From Maribacter thermophilus (GTDB lineage: Bacteria > Bacteroidota > Bacteroidia > Flavobacteriales > Flavobacteriaceae), in contig NZ_LDAS01000001.1 of assembly GCF_001020565.1 (NCBI RefSeq), forward strand, positions 3,971,002-4,035,001: DNA of 64,000 bases, read 5' to 3'. Of the stretch, positions 35,477 through 45,387 are shown piece by piece. The notes under the pieces were generated by a model. That model was not told where the DNA came from, ran no database searches, and worked only from the letters and a program-made list of their open reading frames with translations. Both the position numbers and the translations under genes were made by a program. Numbering within the stretch: position 1 is the stretch's first letter; each line of letters opens with the position of its first letter.

Positions 35477-37693
35477 TTAATCTCTTCTTGGTTTTCTATC
35501 GCGGTTACGGTCGTTATTTCTACGATCGTCTCTACGTTTGTCATCGCGAGGGGGTCTTTCCTTAAAACCTTCTGGTTTTGGTAAAAGAGCCTTGCGTGAC
35601 ACTTTTTCTTTTCTGGTTCTAGGATCTATACCAAAGTATTTTACATCAAAAACATCGCCCATGTTTACCACATCGGATACATTCTCGGTACGTTCCCATG
35701 CCAACTCAGATACATGTAACAGTACTTCGTTGCCTGGAGCCTCTGTGTATTCTACAACAGCACCAAAATCTAACATTTTGATTACCTTAACTTCGTATAC
35801 ACTTCCAACTTCTGGTTTGAACATCAAAGAATCGATTTTTGCCAATACGGCATCGATACCATTTTTATCGGTACCAAGAATTTCAACAATACCCTCTTCG
35901 GTAACAGGATCTTCATTGATAACAATAGTAGTGTCCGTTTCTTTCTGAAGTTCTTGTATTACTTTACCTCCAGGGCCAATTAAAGCACCTATGAATTCAT
36001 TCGGAATTACACGGGTAACCATTTTTGGAGAGTGAGGTTTCACTTCTGGATTCGGTGCAGCAATAGTGTCGGTCAGTTTACCAAGTATATGCAAACGACC
36101 GTCTCTTGCCTGTTTCAAGGCATTTACCAATATTTCATAAGAAAGCCCCTTTACTTTAATGTCCATTTGGCAAGCAGTAATACCGTCTGCCGTACCTGTA
36201 ACTTTAAAGTCCATGTCTCCTAGGTGGTCTTCATCGCCCAAGATGTCTGAAAGTACCGCGTACTTGCCACTTTCGGTATCGGTAATCAATCCCATGGCAA
36301 TACCGGAAACGGGTTTTTTCAACTGAACCCCGGCGTCCATCAATGCCATTGTACCGGCACATACGGTAGCCATGGAAGAAGAACCGTTAGATTCCAATAC
36401 TTCCGAAACAACACGTACAGTATATGGGCAATCGTCTGGAACCATACCTTTTAACGCACGTTGTGCCAAGTTTCCGTGTCCTACTTCTCTACGAGAGGTA
36501 CCACGAATAGGTCTAGCTTCTCCGGTTGAGAAAGGAGGGAAGTTGTAATGTAAATAGAAACGCTCTTCACCTTCGTGTGATGGCATATCTATTTGGTTGG
36601 AATCTCTTGAGGTTCCTAAGGTTACAGTAGCTAAAGCTTGGGTCTCACCTCTGGTGAATATAGAAGATCCATGTGTTGATGGCAAGTAGTCCACCTCGCA
36701 CCAGATAGGTCTAATTTCATTTGTTTTACGACCGTCTAAACGTAAACCTTCGTTTAGGGTTAGGTCTCTTACCGCAGCTTTTTCGGCCTTGTAAAAATAT
36801 TTAGAGATCAAAGAACCGTATTCTTCTTGTTCTTCTTCAGAAAAAGAAGCGATTACCTCTTCTTTGATGGCTTCGAACGCCGCTGTTCTTTCGTGTTTGG
36901 CAGAACCTGCTTTTGCAATGGCATATACCTTATCGTAAGTTAGGTCATGCACTTTTTTCTCTAGTTCTTCGTCTTCTCTTTCGGGTTCGTACTCACGAAC
37001 TTCTTTTTTACCGAAAGCTTCGGCCAATCGTACTTGTGCCTCGCATTGTACTTTAATGGCTTCATGTGCAAATTTGATAGCTTCGGTCATTTCTTCTTCT
37101 GAAATCTCTTTCATTTCGCCTTCCACCATCATTACAGAATCTGCAGATGCGCCAATAACCATATCTATATCACTTTCTTCCAACTGGGCAAAAGACGGGT
37201 TGATGATGAATTCACCATTAATACGTCCAACCCTTACTTCTGAGATAGGACACTCAAAAGGAAAGTCTGATAATTGAATGGCCGCCGAAGCAGCTAAACC
37301 TGCCATGGCATCTGGCATCACCTCTGGGTCATGAGACATTAACTGGATCATAACCTGGGTTTCTGAATGGTAATCTTTTGGGAATAATGGACGTAGAACA
37401 CGATCCACTAAACGCATGGTCAATACTTCACCATCACTTGGTCTGGCCTCTCTTTTGAAAAAACCTCCGGGGTAACGGCCAGCTGCCGCAAATTTTTCAC
37501 GGTAATCAACTGTTAGTGGAAGAAAATCCACATCAGATTGTTTGTAGTTGGAAACAACTGTACATAATAACATACATTTTCCCGATTGTACAACAACAGA
37601 ACCATGGGCCTGTTTTGCCAATTTTCCGGTTTCGATAGAAATTTCTCTACCGTCACCAAGGTCAATGACCTCTCTAAATACTTTTGGAATCAT
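35477..37693 (-). CDS. pnp: Polynucleotide phosphorylase
   Basis: 738 aa. 3'-to-5' phosphorolytic RNase of RNA turnover. Two RNase PH domains (the second has [19 protein letters not shown] and the active-site [13 protein letters not shown] near 490), a KH domain ([22 protein letters not shown], about 565-625) and an S1 domain ([18 protein letters not shown], about 630-700). The tail is an Arg/Asp-rich stretch ([20 protein letters not shown]), perhaps for RNA or RNase contact. rpsO lies upstream in the same direction, the classic rpsO-pnp arrangement, but with a terminator between them. Confidence 0.96.
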   Translation of the reverse strand: MIPKVFREVIDLGDGREISIETGKLAKQAHGSVVVQSGKCMLLCTVVSNYKQSDVDFLPLTVDYREKFAAAGRYPGGFFKREARPSDGEVLTMRLVDRVLRPLFPKDYHSETQVMIQLMSHDPEVMPDAMAGLAASAAIQLSDFPFECPISEVRVGRINGEFIINPSFAQLEESDIDMVIGASADSVMMVEGEMKEISEEEMTEAIKFAHEAIKVQCEAQVRLAEAFGKKEVREYEPEREDEELEKKVHDLTYDKVYAIAKAGSAKHERTAAFEAIKEEVIASFSEEEQEEYGSLISKYFYKAEKAAVRDLTLNEGLRLDGRKTNEIRPIWCEVDYLPSTHGSSIFTRGETQALATVTLGTSRDSNQIDMPSHEGEERFYLHYNFPPFSTGEARPIRGTSRREVGHGNLAQRALKGMVPDDCPYTVRVVSEVLESNGSSSMATVCAGTMALMDAGVQLKKPVSGIAMGLITDTESGKYAVLSDILGDEDHLGDMDFKVTGTADGITACQMDIKVKGLSYEILVNALKQARDGRLHILGKLTDTIAAPNPEVKPHSPKMVTRVIPNEFIGALIGPGGKVIQELQKETDTTIVINEDPVTEEGIVEILGTDKNGIDAVLAKIDSLMFKPEVGSVYEVKVIKMLDFGAVVEYTEAPGNEVLLHVSELAWERTENVSDVVNMGDVFDVKYFGIDPRTRKEKVSRKALLPKPEGFKERPPRDDKRRDDRRNNDRNRDRKPRRD

Positions 37694-37708
37694 AAATTTT
37701 GATTAAAA

Positions 37709-37766
37709 CCTGTATGTTTACAGGCTTGTTAAACAATGGTCTTTCCGACACTTTTTTGTGGTCGGA
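37709..37766 (-). promoter_or_regulatory. Two hairpins in the pnp leader
   Basis: On the minus strand: CCGAC / GTCGG with an A-rich loop (37745-37765, extended by two pairs around a bulge) and CCTGT / ACAGG (37709-37724), the latter about 15 bases before the ATG. In E. coli, PNPase controls its own mRNA through a leader hairpin; a parallel here is an inference from position. Confidence 0.35.
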
Positions 37767-37861
37767 GTTGTTGTTGTGTTGTTGTACGGACCAATGAAAA
37801 ACTAAGTGTAGCTTTTTGTGATTGTCCTTTTTTAATTCTTGGACATGAATTTTCTTTAAAA

Positions 37862-37889
37862 AAAGGGGATAGTTAACTATCCCCTTTAG
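37862..37889 (-). terminator. Terminator of rpsO
   Basis: Self-complementary AAAGGGGATAGTT / AACTATCCCCTTT, six bases after the rpsO stop. On the minus strand it ends in a T-run. Confidence 0.85.
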
Positions 37890-37894
37890 AATTC

Positions 37895-38164
37895 TTATTT
37901 TCTAATACCAAGCTCTTTTATAAGCTCTCTGTATTTTACAATATCTTTTTTGATCATATAATCAAGAAGACTTCTTCTTTTACCCACAAGTTTTACCAAC
38001 GAACGCTCTGTGTTGTAATCTTTGTGATTCTTCTTTAAGTGATTTGTCAAATGATTGATACGGTGTGTAAACAATGCAATCTGACCTTCGGTAGAACCTG
38101 TGTTCTCCGCTTTTCCGCCGTATTTTTTAAAAATTTCGGCCTTAACTTCTTTCGTTAAATACAT
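37895..38164 (-). CDS. rpsO: 30S ribosomal protein S15
   Basis: 89 aa, normal length. KAEIFKKYGGKAENTGSTEGQIALFTHRINHLTNHLKKNHKDYNTERSLVKLVGKRRSLLDYMIKKD, carrying the 16S-contacting HLK..KKDYNT loop and RRSLLDYL-like helix. Binds 16S rRNA early in small-subunit assembly. TATCTTTG promoter box at 38219-38226 and a leader of about 48 bases. Confidence 0.97.
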   Translation of the reverse strand: MYLTKEVKAEIFKKYGGKAENTGSTEGQIALFTHRINHLTNHLKKNHKDYNTERSLVKLVGKRRSLLDYMIKKDIVKYRELIKELGIRK

Positions 38165-38197
38165 TCCAATATTGTTTTAAATGATTTTTATGTATCC

Positions 38198-38226
38198 GAT
38201 TGATTTTCAATCAGGGCGCAAAGATA
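38198..38226 (-). promoter_or_regulatory. rpsO -7 box and 5'-terminal leader hairpin
   Basis: CAAAGATA (38219-38226) reads TATCTTTG on the minus strand. The mRNA would begin near 38212, exactly at the hairpin GATTGA-AAA-TCAATC (38198-38212). It may stabilise the mRNA 5' end or take part in S15 autocontrol. No TTG at the usual -33 distance. Confidence 0.45.
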
Positions 38227-38260
38227 GGTCTTTTTTAGAATTTGAACTAATTTTTTGTGA

Positions 38261-39136
38261 TTAAGCAGTTTCTTCTATTTTACGTACCGGATTATTTTGA
38301 ATAAGGTCAATGTAAAGGTTAATGTTCTTTTTTAGATTTTTTCTATGAGATATAAAATCTAAAAATCCATGTTCCAGCAAAAATTCTGAAGATTGGAAAC
38401 CTTCGGGCAATTCTTTCCCGGTGGTGTCCTTTACAATACGTGGACCTGCAAAACCGATCAATGCACCTGGTTCGGCAATATTAATATCGCCCAACATTGC
38501 ATATGAAGCGGTGGTGCCCCCTGTGGTGGGGTCGGTACACAAAGAAATGTAAGGCAATCCGGCATCGGCCAGTTGTGCTAGTTTTACAGATGTTTTTGCC
38601 AATTGCATAAGCGATAGGGCCGCTTCCATCATTCTGGCACCTCCAGATTTGGATATCATGACAAACGGCACTTTCTTTTTAATGGCATAGTCGATACCTC
38701 TGGCGATCTTTTCGCCTACCACACTACCCATAGAGCCTCCGATAAAGGCGAAATCCATACAGCAGATAACGATATGTTTGCCAAGAGATTTTCCGTAGCC
38801 GGTTCTTACGGCATCTTTTAACCCTGTTTTCTTCTGGGCTGCTTTAAGCCTTTCGCTGTACTTTTTGGTATCCTCAAATTTTAAGGGGTCTTTTGATGAT
38901 AGTTTTGCGTCTAGTTCAGTGAACTTGTTATCATCAAAAAGTATTTCGAAATACTCTTTACTTCCAATTCTTACGTGATAATCGTCCTCTGGGCTTACAT
39001 AAAAGTTTTTGGCCAATTCCTCGGATTCTACGATCTTTCCTGTGGGGGACTTATACCATAATCCCTTTGGCGTGTCCTTTTTTTCTTCCGTAGAAGTCTG
39101 AATCCCTTTTTCCTTTCTTTTAAACCAAGCAGTCAT
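38261..39136 (-). CDS. accD: Acetyl-CoA carboxylase carboxyltransferase beta subunit, zinc ligands replaced
   Basis: Transfers the carboxyl group from biotin to acetyl-CoA, with AccA, for fatty acid synthesis. 291 aa from ATG 39136 ([13 protein letters not shown]); ATG 39145 adds three residues. The crotonase-like core is complete: [56 protein letters not shown] and FAGPRIV. The N-terminal zinc ribbon keeps its frame ([26 protein letters not shown]), but all four Cys are gone: the knuckles are S30-P-T-G and S48-P-E-D51. It follows fbaA by 29 bases and is cotranscribed with it. Confidence 0.95.
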   Translation of the reverse strand: MTAWFKRKEKGIQTSTEEKKDTPKGLWYKSPTGKIVESEELAKNFYVSPEDDYHVRIGSKEYFEILFDDNKFTELDAKLSSKDPLKFEDTKKYSERLKAAQKKTGLKDAVRTGYGKSLGKHIVICCMDFAFIGGSMGSVVGEKIARGIDYAIKKKVPFVMISKSGGARMMEAALSLMQLAKTSVKLAQLADAGLPYISLCTDPTTGGTTASYAMLGDINIAEPGALIGFAGPRIVKDTTGKELPEGFQSSEFLLEHGFLDFISHRKNLKKNINLYIDLIQNNPVRKIEETA

Positions 39137-39165
39137 GTCTTCCATTAAAGGTTTTTGTTTCCGAA

Positions 39166-40233
39166 TTAAAGCGTGTCTATATTGTTTAAATCTTCAAAAG
39201 CCTTTTTCAAACGCTCTACGAATGCATTTTCACCTTTTCTTAACCATACTCTAGGGTCATAGAACTTTTTGTTGGGCTCGTCTGCTCCCTTGGGGTTTCC
39301 GATTTGAGATTGTAGATAGTCTTTGTTATCCTGAATGTAATCTCTTACCCCGGCTAAAAAGGCGTACTGTAAATCTGTATCAATGTTCATTTTAATTACA
39401 CCGTAGCTGATACCTTCCCTTATTTCCTCGACAGAAGATCCTGATCCGCCATGGAAAACAAAGTCAATATGGTTATGGCCTACGCCATATTTTTTAGAAA
39501 TATATTCTTGTGAGTTTTTAAGGATTTTCGGGGTAAGTTTTACGTTTCCGGGTTTGTACACCCCGTGAACGTTTCCGAAAGCGGCGGCTATTGTAAATCT
39601 ATGGCTAACTTTAGATAGTTCTTCATAAGCATAGGCTACTTCTTCTGGTTGTGTGTATAATTTAGAGTCGTCCACATCTGAATTGTCAACGCCATCTTCC
39701 TCTCCTCCGGTAATACCCAACTCTATTTCCAGGGTCATTTCCATTTTGCTCATTCGTTCAAGGTATCCTTTGCAAATTTCAATGTTTTCCTCGATTGGCT
39801 CTTCAGATAGGTCGATCATGTGCGAGCTGAACAATGACTTACCTGTTTCTGCATAGTGTTTTTCACTGGCATCTAACAAACCGTCTATCCATGGTAATAG
39901 TTTTTTTGCACAGTGGTCGGTATGTAAGATAACGGTAGCTCCATAAGCCTCTGCTAATTGGTGTACATGTTTTGCTCCTGCAATGGCACCTTGAATGGCG
40001 GCATTTTGCCCTTCGTTAGAGAGTCCTTTTCCGGCATTGAACTGAGCCCCGCCATTAGAGAATTGTATGATTACGGGAGCGTTTAAACTAGCGGCTGTTT
40101 CTAAAACTCCATTTATTGTGTTAGATCCTATAACGTTAACCGCAGGTAGCGCAAAGCCTTTTTCTTTTGCATATTTGAAAATATCTTGAACTTGGTCTCC
40201 GGTAGCAACACCAGGTTTAATATTATGAGCCAT
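39166..40233 (-). CDS. fbaA: Class II fructose-bisphosphate aldolase
   Basis: 355 aa, zinc-dependent aldolase of glycolysis. Active-site segments: [30 protein letters not shown] (metal His and catalytic Asp), [30 protein letters not shown] and [10 protein letters not shown] (second metal His). Length fits the E. coli type. CAAAAGTA at 40271-40278 reads TACTTTTG on the minus strand, giving a leader of about 30 bases. Probably cotranscribed with accD. Confidence 0.96.
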   Translation of the reverse strand: MAHNIKPGVATGDQVQDIFKYAKEKGFALPAVNVIGSNTINGVLETAASLNAPVIIQFSNGGAQFNAGKGLSNEGQNAAIQGAIAGAKHVHQLAEAYGATVILHTDHCAKKLLPWIDGLLDASEKHYAETGKSLFSSHMIDLSEEPIEENIEICKGYLERMSKMEMTLEIELGITGGEEDGVDNSDVDDSKLYTQPEEVAYAYEELSKVSHRFTIAAAFGNVHGVYKPGNVKLTPKILKNSQEYISKKYGVGHNHIDFVFHGGSGSSVEEIREGISYGVIKMNIDTDLQYAFLAGVRDYIQDNKDYLQSQIGNPKGADEPNKKFYDPRVWLRKGENAFVERLKKAFEDLNNIDTL

Positions 40234-40293
40234 AATCTTTTGGTCTATTTAGTTTCTATAAATTGAGAAACAAAAGTAATAAAACAATTGTAC

Positions 40294-42903
40294 TTAAAAG
40301 GGATAGTTAATACCAATTTGTAAAACCGAATTGGCAAAATTATAATCTCTAAACCACCTTTTTGATTGTATTTCGGCCGGATTATATGTTTTGAACCCTA
40401 AATCTAGCCTAAAAAGAAAATAGGTAAAATCGTAACGGATACCAAAACCTGTACCAAGCGCTATGTCTTTTAAAGATTCGAGCCCATTAAAGGTGGCGTC
40501 TTCATTATCTACGTCATCGAATACGTTCCATATATTGCCCGCATCGGCAAATACGGCACCGTTTAAATCTCCGAACAAAGGAAATCTATATTCTAGGTTA
40601 AAGGCAAGTTTTAGGTTGGCTTCATTATAATCGTTTAAGGCGGAAGTTCGTCCTGGGCCCAATGAATAAGGGTACCAGGCCCTATTGTCATTGGATCCCC
40701 CTGCAAAATAACTTTTTATGAAAGGAATATTGGTTGAGTTGCCGTAGGGTATGGCAATGCCAAAAAAGGTTCTTACGGCCAATACGTTAGATCTCGAAAG
40801 ATCCCAATACTTTACATAATCAAATTCCGTTTTAACATACTGGGAAAAAGGTACGCCGAAAACCAAAAGTTGTTCGTCGTCATTTTCGTTGAAAGGTATT
40901 ATGCCCGACAGGGCCGATAATAGGTTTCCGGCACCCTCCACTTTAAAACGGAACTGATAAAAATTATTGTCAAGTATACCGTCTCTATTGTTTTTGTTGA
41001 AAGTATAGTTGGTGGTAAAGATCAGGTTGTTTTCCGTTAATCTTTCCTCTCTTTCGTTGATACTTTTTACGTCGTCATAATCATCTTCTGTTAACCCTGT
41101 GGAGGAAACGGGTATGACTCCGTTTAGTACATCGTTTATAAATCCGGTCGTTCCTGCGGTGACACCGTCTTCTATCTCTGTAGGTGTGGTTAGGTCATTG
41201 TCTTCGTTAAAATAGGAAGGGTTTACGGATATATCCTCGTCGGTGGCAATTTCGTTTAATTGATTGTAGGTAGTGGTGTAAACGTCAAAAAAACGTTCTG
41301 GGTTTACATTTCTTACATACTGTATGTTCAGAAGTTCAATGGCATGCTTCTTAAAATTGTTGGGAGACCAATTGTATCCAAGAACACTACTGAGTGTTTG
41401 TTTGTCCAGTCCTATGTTTTTCTGAAAACTGGTGCCAATTGCGATTCTGGTTTTAGGTAAGGTATAGTTCGGAATGATTTTCGTAGTTCTAATAAAAGGA
41501 AACCATATTCTTGGAAAATCCAAGGTTATCTCACCTCCGATTTCGGAAAAATAATCTTCCTGATACGTTTCGCTACTTAAAAGACCAAATGTTCCATCGG
41601 CAGATAAGCTTAGGTTTTCGGCGCCTTTAAAAATGTTTCTAATCAGTAGTGAAGCGCCCATTCCAACCCCAATTTTTCGTAGGTTGGATCTACTAACTTC
41701 AAAGTTGGTGCCTAAAGAATACTTGGGTTTAGGAGCCAAATAAATATTGGTGTTCACATAATTTTCGGTGCTGTCCTCTTCAAAGATTACGTTGGGGTAT
41801 TTAAAAATATTTAGACTGTTCAATTGCTTGGTAGTTCTAATTTTATCTATATCCCTATAAATACTGTCGCTTTTAAAGAAAATGGCATCGTCCAATGTTT
41901 TTGCTTTGATCTTGAATTTTCCCGTATAGTAAATATCTAGGTCTTTGTAAAAGATCGTGTCGGTTATGGTGTTATCTTCTTTGGATAGGTAGTTGGTGTA
42001 AACATTTATCCTGTTTATTTTTTCAACTTTGTATTCAGAAGTGGTTACCTCGTTTTCGCCCCTCTTTTTAAGGTTTCCAATGTTAAGGTTTATATTCATT
42101 TTTTGGTCGTCGGCACTTCTGACAGTGTCTCTTTCTATATCAAAAGTGATAGAGCTTTCCTGAAAGTTGCGAATACCGCTATTTCTGAATACGCTTGTTA
42201 ACCTTTCACGCTCGTTGTTGAAATTGTCCAGGTCAAATCGCTCTCCCTTTTTTATAAAGGTTTCTTGGGCGTTAAGAAAATACAGAGAATCTATGGCTTT
42301 TGACGAAATGTCATTTGAAATGGAATCTATTACATAGGGTTTTCCTAAAGTAATTTTATAATCGACTTTTACCTTTTTGTTTTGATCTGTAGAGTCTATG
42401 GTGTATGTAGTACTATTGTTGAAGTACCCTTTACTATTGTAATAGGCGCTTAACCGTTCCAGCGTTTTTCTGGTCTTGGTAGTGTCTAAAATAACGGGGG
42501 CTTCCCCAATGTCCTTTAGCCAAAGACTTAGTCCTTTTACAAGAAAGGACTCGCCCAGGCGGTCTACCTGTTTTTCAGATAGTAGGTTCGTGAGCCTTTT
42601 TTTTCGGTTAGGTTTTTTGTACAACCATGCTTGGTATAAAGAATCTGGATTTTCTTTGGCAAGGTTGTACAGGTTTAGTCTTAGGGGATACCCTAACAGA
42701 CGTGTGTTCGATTTTTGATATATAAGACTTCTGACATCTTCGTTCTTTATCTTGGCGGAATCTACAAGTATGGTGTTCTTAACGATCAAGTACTCGTTGT
42801 CCTCAACCTTTTTTAGAGAGTTGCAAGAATAAGTGATTATTGCCAGTAGCAAGATTAAGCTTATTTTAGCTATGTAGTTTTTATAGCATGCTACCGTTTT
42901 CAT
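40294..42903 (-). CDS. tamL: Translocation and assembly module lipoprotein TamL
   Basis: About 869 aa from ATG 42903 (MKTVACYKNYIAK). Lipid-anchored BamA/TamA homologue: signal with lipobox TYSC (Cys about residue 27), POTRA-like repeats (VILDTTKTRKTLERLSAYYNSKGYF; GERFDLDNFNNERERLTSVFRNSGIRNF) and a C-terminal 16-strand barrel (from about 400) ending in VLQIGINYPF with a terminal Phe. In Bacteroidota, TamL replaces TamA and works with TamB in outer-membrane biogenesis; tamB is not in this window. Divergent from the SpoU gene with only 24 bases between start codons. Confidence 0.88.
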   Translation of the reverse strand: MKTVACYKNYIAKISLILLLAIITYSCNSLKKVEDNEYLIVKNTILVDSAKIKNEDVRSLIYQKSNTRLLGYPLRLNLYNLAKENPDSLYQAWLYKKPNRKKRLTNLLSEKQVDRLGESFLVKGLSLWLKDIGEAPVILDTTKTRKTLERLSAYYNSKGYFNNSTTYTIDSTDQNKKVKVDYKITLGKPYVIDSISNDISSKAIDSLYFLNAQETFIKKGERFDLDNFNNERERLTSVFRNSGIRNFQESSITFDIERDTVRSADDQKMNINLNIGNLKKRGENEVTTSEYKVEKINRINVYTNYLSKEDNTITDTIFYKDLDIYYTGKFKIKAKTLDDAIFFKSDSIYRDIDKIRTTKQLNSLNIFKYPNVIFEEDSTENYVNTNIYLAPKPKYSLGTNFEVSRSNLRKIGVGMGASLLIRNIFKGAENLSLSADGTFGLLSSETYQEDYFSEIGGEITLDFPRIWFPFIRTTKIIPNYTLPKTRIAIGTSFQKNIGLDKQTLSSVLGYNWSPNNFKKHAIELLNIQYVRNVNPERFFDVYTTTYNQLNEIATDEDISVNPSYFNEDNDLTTPTEIEDGVTAGTTGFINDVLNGVIPVSSTGLTEDDYDDVKSINEREERLTENNLIFTTNYTFNKNNRDGILDNNFYQFRFKVEGAGNLLSALSGIIPFNENDDEQLLVFGVPFSQYVKTEFDYVKYWDLSRSNVLAVRTFFGIAIPYGNSTNIPFIKSYFAGGSNDNRAWYPYSLGPGRTSALNDYNEANLKLAFNLEYRFPLFGDLNGAVFADAGNIWNVFDDVDNEDATFNGLESLKDIALGTGFGIRYDFTYFLFRLDLGFKTYNPAEIQSKRWFRDYNFANSVLQIGINYPF

Positions 42904-42927
42904 AGAAATCAAAAATACATTATTTGA

Positions 42928-43650
42928 ATGGTTGTTAAAAGTGAATTGAAACTTATAAAAAACCTACAGCAAAAAAAATACCGAAATGAGCACGGGCTAT
43001 TTGTAGTAGAGGGAAAAAAGACAGTGGAAGAATTGTTAGAGTCCGATTTTAGGTTGTATAAATTATTTTTAACAAAGAAAAACATTGATTTTGTAAATGT
43101 AGAAAATGTAGCGATAATATCGGAAAAAGAGTTAAGGCAAATGAGTAGCCTTAAAAATCCGAACGGTGTGTTGGGGGTATTCTATAAAAGGGATAGTCCG
43201 GGGATGGTATCCGACGATTGGGTCGTAATGTTGGACGGGGTGCAGGATCCCGGTAACATGGGTACCATTATTAGACTCTGCGATTGGTTCGGGATAAAAA
43301 CGTTGGTTTGTTCTCTGAACACGGTAGATTGTTATAATCCCAAGGTGTTGCAGGCGACGATGGGTTCTATAGCAAGAGTGGCTGTTATTTATACCGATCT
43401 AGAGACTTACCTTGTATCTAACGAGTTGCCCGTGTACGGTACTTTTATGGATGGTAACAATGTTTATAAAAATAGGTTGCCGGAAAAAGGAGTGTTGGTC
43501 ATGGGGAACGAGGGTAACGGTATATCTGAACGCGTTCAAAATTTTTGTACTGGAACTTTGTCTATCCCCCAGTTTAATAAGAATACGGCAGAAAGTTTAA
43601 ACGTGGCCACGGCCACGGCAATTTTATTGAGTGAGATCAGAAGAGGGTAG
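42928..43650 (+). CDS. TrmH/SpoU-family RNA 2'-O-methyltransferase
   Basis: 240 aa. N-terminal substrate-binding domain (LKLIKNLQQKKYRNEHGLFVVEGKKTVEELL) and the SPOUT catalytic domain with VMLDGVQDPGNMGTIIRLCDWFG, LVMGNEGNGIS and LSIPQFNKNTAESLNVATATAILL, the three family motifs. Closest in layout to the RlmB/TrmH group; whether it acts on 23S rRNA or tRNA cannot be decided. The gene next to tamL, head to head, is a frequent pairing in flavobacteria. Confidence 0.9.
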   Translation: MVVKSELKLIKNLQQKKYRNEHGLFVVEGKKTVEELLESDFRLYKLFLTKKNIDFVNVENVAIISEKELRQMSSLKNPNGVLGVFYKRDSPGMVSDDWVVMLDGVQDPGNMGTIIRLCDWFGIKTLVCSLNTVDCYNPKVLQATMGSIARVAVIYTDLETYLVSNELPVYGTFMDGNNVYKNRLPEKGVLVMGNEGNGISERVQNFCTGTLSIPQFNKNTAESLNVATATAILLSEIRRG

Positions 43651-43665
43651 TTTTCTTTCTTTTTA

Positions 43666-44361
43666 TTATTCAAAAGTGAAATTTATGAATATACCCCGAG
43701 TCTTTAAGGCGTCAATATTGCCAGTCCATGGGCTGTTGGGGTCATTGTCCCTTACCAGTTCGTCCGTTAGTGCAAAAACTCCCCGTATGGATGGGCTAAA
43801 TTTGAAATACTCCAAATAAAAGTCGATGCCAAATCCCAGTTCATAATTGTGGACGCTCTTTTTCATTCTAAATGTTCCGGCGCTGTTATCGTCCAAGCTG
43901 TCTTCGTTGCTTCCCAAATTCATAGTTGTAGATACTCCTCCTATCAAGAAAGGTTTCCAGTTCCCTAATCTTTTAGCGCTTACTTTTAAGAGCAAAGGAA
44001 AGTTGATATAAGTAGATCTTACTTCTCTAATGGCATCGTTTTCCTCTGTAAATCCGGGGAAACCCATGGTCCTGGATGTATAATGTAATCCTGGTTCAAA
44101 ACGAAGGTCCATAAAATCGTTCAATCGCATTTCACCTATAAGGCCCACATTGAAGCCTATACTTTTGCTTACCAGTATATCTTGATAGTTTTCTTTGTAT
44201 TCGAACTTAAAATCGTATTGGTTAAAACCCAAAAAATAACCCCAGTTAAGAAATTTTTTGTCTTCGTTCTCAAGATTCAAAATAGGGTCTTCATTGAACT
44301 GTGCGTTTAATGATGGTGTTAATAACAAAACCCCAAAACATATTAAAAACCATTTCTTCAT
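43666..44361 (-). CDS. porT: Type IX secretion / gliding protein PorT
   Basis: 231 aa with signal peptide MKKWFLICFGVLLLTPSLNAQ. Eight-strand-type outer-membrane barrel: LNWGYFLGFNQYDFKFEYK, GFNVGLIGEMRLNDFMDLRFEPGLHYTSRTM, FINFPLLLKVSAKRLGNWKPFLIGGV, ending RGIFINFTFE with a near-terminal Phe. PorT (SprT) is required for the type IX secretion system in Porphyromonas and Flavobacterium. Position directly downstream of ubiE, as in other members of the family, supports the name. 15 bases from the convergent SpoU gene. Confidence 0.87.
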   Translation of the reverse strand: MKKWFLICFGVLLLTPSLNAQFNEDPILNLENEDKKFLNWGYFLGFNQYDFKFEYKENYQDILVSKSIGFNVGLIGEMRLNDFMDLRFEPGLHYTSRTMGFPGFTEENDAIREVRSTYINFPLLLKVSAKRLGNWKPFLIGGVSTTMNLGSNEDSLDDNSAGTFRMKKSVHNYELGFGIDFYLEYFKFSPSIRGVFALTDELVRDNDPNSPWTGNIDALKTRGIFINFTFE

Positions 44362-44422
44362 TTAGCTATCTATCAATTGTTACCATAGATCTTAAGGTAT
44401 AGAACCAAGCATAATTTAACCG

Positions 44423-45157
44423 TTAATCAGCTTTTTTAGCAACGTAAATTGATGCTACCCCAAATGTTTGGGGTTTGTTGGTTACATCTATAAACCCAAT
44501 TTTGCGCAAAATATTGTTGAAGTTTTCTCCATATGGAAATGCTGCCGCCGATTCGCTTAGGTAACCATAAGCGGAATTGTCTTTAGAAAAAATCTTTCCG
44601 ATGGTCGGTAGAATGTATTTGGTATAAAAATGATAACCTTGTTTATAAGGTGTTTTGGTAGGTACAGAGGTTTCTAAAACTACCAATGTGCCTTTGGGTT
44701 TAAGTACCCTGAGTATTTCTGAGAGCCCTTTTTCAAGATTTTCGAAATTTCGAACACCAAAAGATACGGTCACGGCATCGAAAGAGTTGTTTTCGAATGA
44801 TAGGTTTTCGCTGTCGCCTACTATCATTTCAATAGTTTCGCTAAGCTCTTTCTGTTGAATTTTTTCTTTTCCAACATTTAGCATTCCAGGTGATATGTCG
44901 AGCCCTATTATATTTTTGGCCCCCGTTTTGACCATGGCAATGGCCAAATCTCCTGTCCCGGTAGCGATGTCCAAAATAGTGTTGGGTTGTTCTTTTTTTA
45001 AAATGGAGACAACCCTTTTGCGCCATTTTACGTCTATGCCAAACGAAATAACACGGTTGAGCCCATCATAGTCAGTGGAAATGGTATCGAACATTTGGGT
45101 TACTTGTTCTTTTTTTCCGAGATGGGAATCTTTATATGGGATAACTTTTTTGGGCAT
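44423..45157 (-). CDS. ubiE: Demethylmenaquinone methyltransferase UbiE/MenG
   Basis: Last step of menaquinone synthesis, C-methylation of demethylmenaquinone with SAM. About 244 aa from ATG 45157 ([18 protein letters not shown]). SAM loop [14 protein letters not shown] (about 58-71), [12 protein letters not shown], and the family signature [17 protein letters not shown] and [34 protein letters not shown] at 45173-45180 reads TATCTTTG on the minus strand and overlaps the more distal ATG, which favours the 45157 start with a short leader. Confidence 0.94.
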   Translation of the reverse strand: MPKKVIPYKDSHLGKKEQVTQMFDTISTDYDGLNRVISFGIDVKWRKRVVSILKKEQPNTILDIATGTGDLAIAMVKTGAKNIIGLDISPGMLNVGKEKIQQKELSETIEMIVGDSENLSFENNSFDAVTVSFGVRNFENLEKGLSEILRVLKPKGTLVVLETSVPTKTPYKQGYHFYTKYILPTIGKIFSKDNSAYGYLSESAAAFPYGENFNNILRKIGFIDVTNKPQTFGVASIYVAKKAD

Positions 45158-45255
45158 CGGTGAAATTTTCAGCAAAGATACGATATAGGTAGGGCTTTCG
45201 TAAAATTTTGCGGTTATGTTATGAGGGGGTGGGGGTTTAAAACACTGAAAATAAA

Positions 45256-45284
45256 TTGAAACCTAATAAAATTATGTAATTTTG
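45256..45284 (+). promoter_or_regulatory. Promoter of trkA-trkH
   Basis: TTG (45256-45258), 18 bases, then TAATTTTG (45277-45284): a complete Bacteroidota promoter. Transcription would start near 45291, giving a leader of about 97 bases. Confidence 0.7.
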
Positions 45285-45387
45285 TCGCAAAATAATTGCC
45301 CGCTTATGAAATTAGTTGTTTGTCACTTGATTTGATAAGCTATAGTTTTTGTTTCTAACTTTCATTCAAGGCAACCTAAGATATTAA

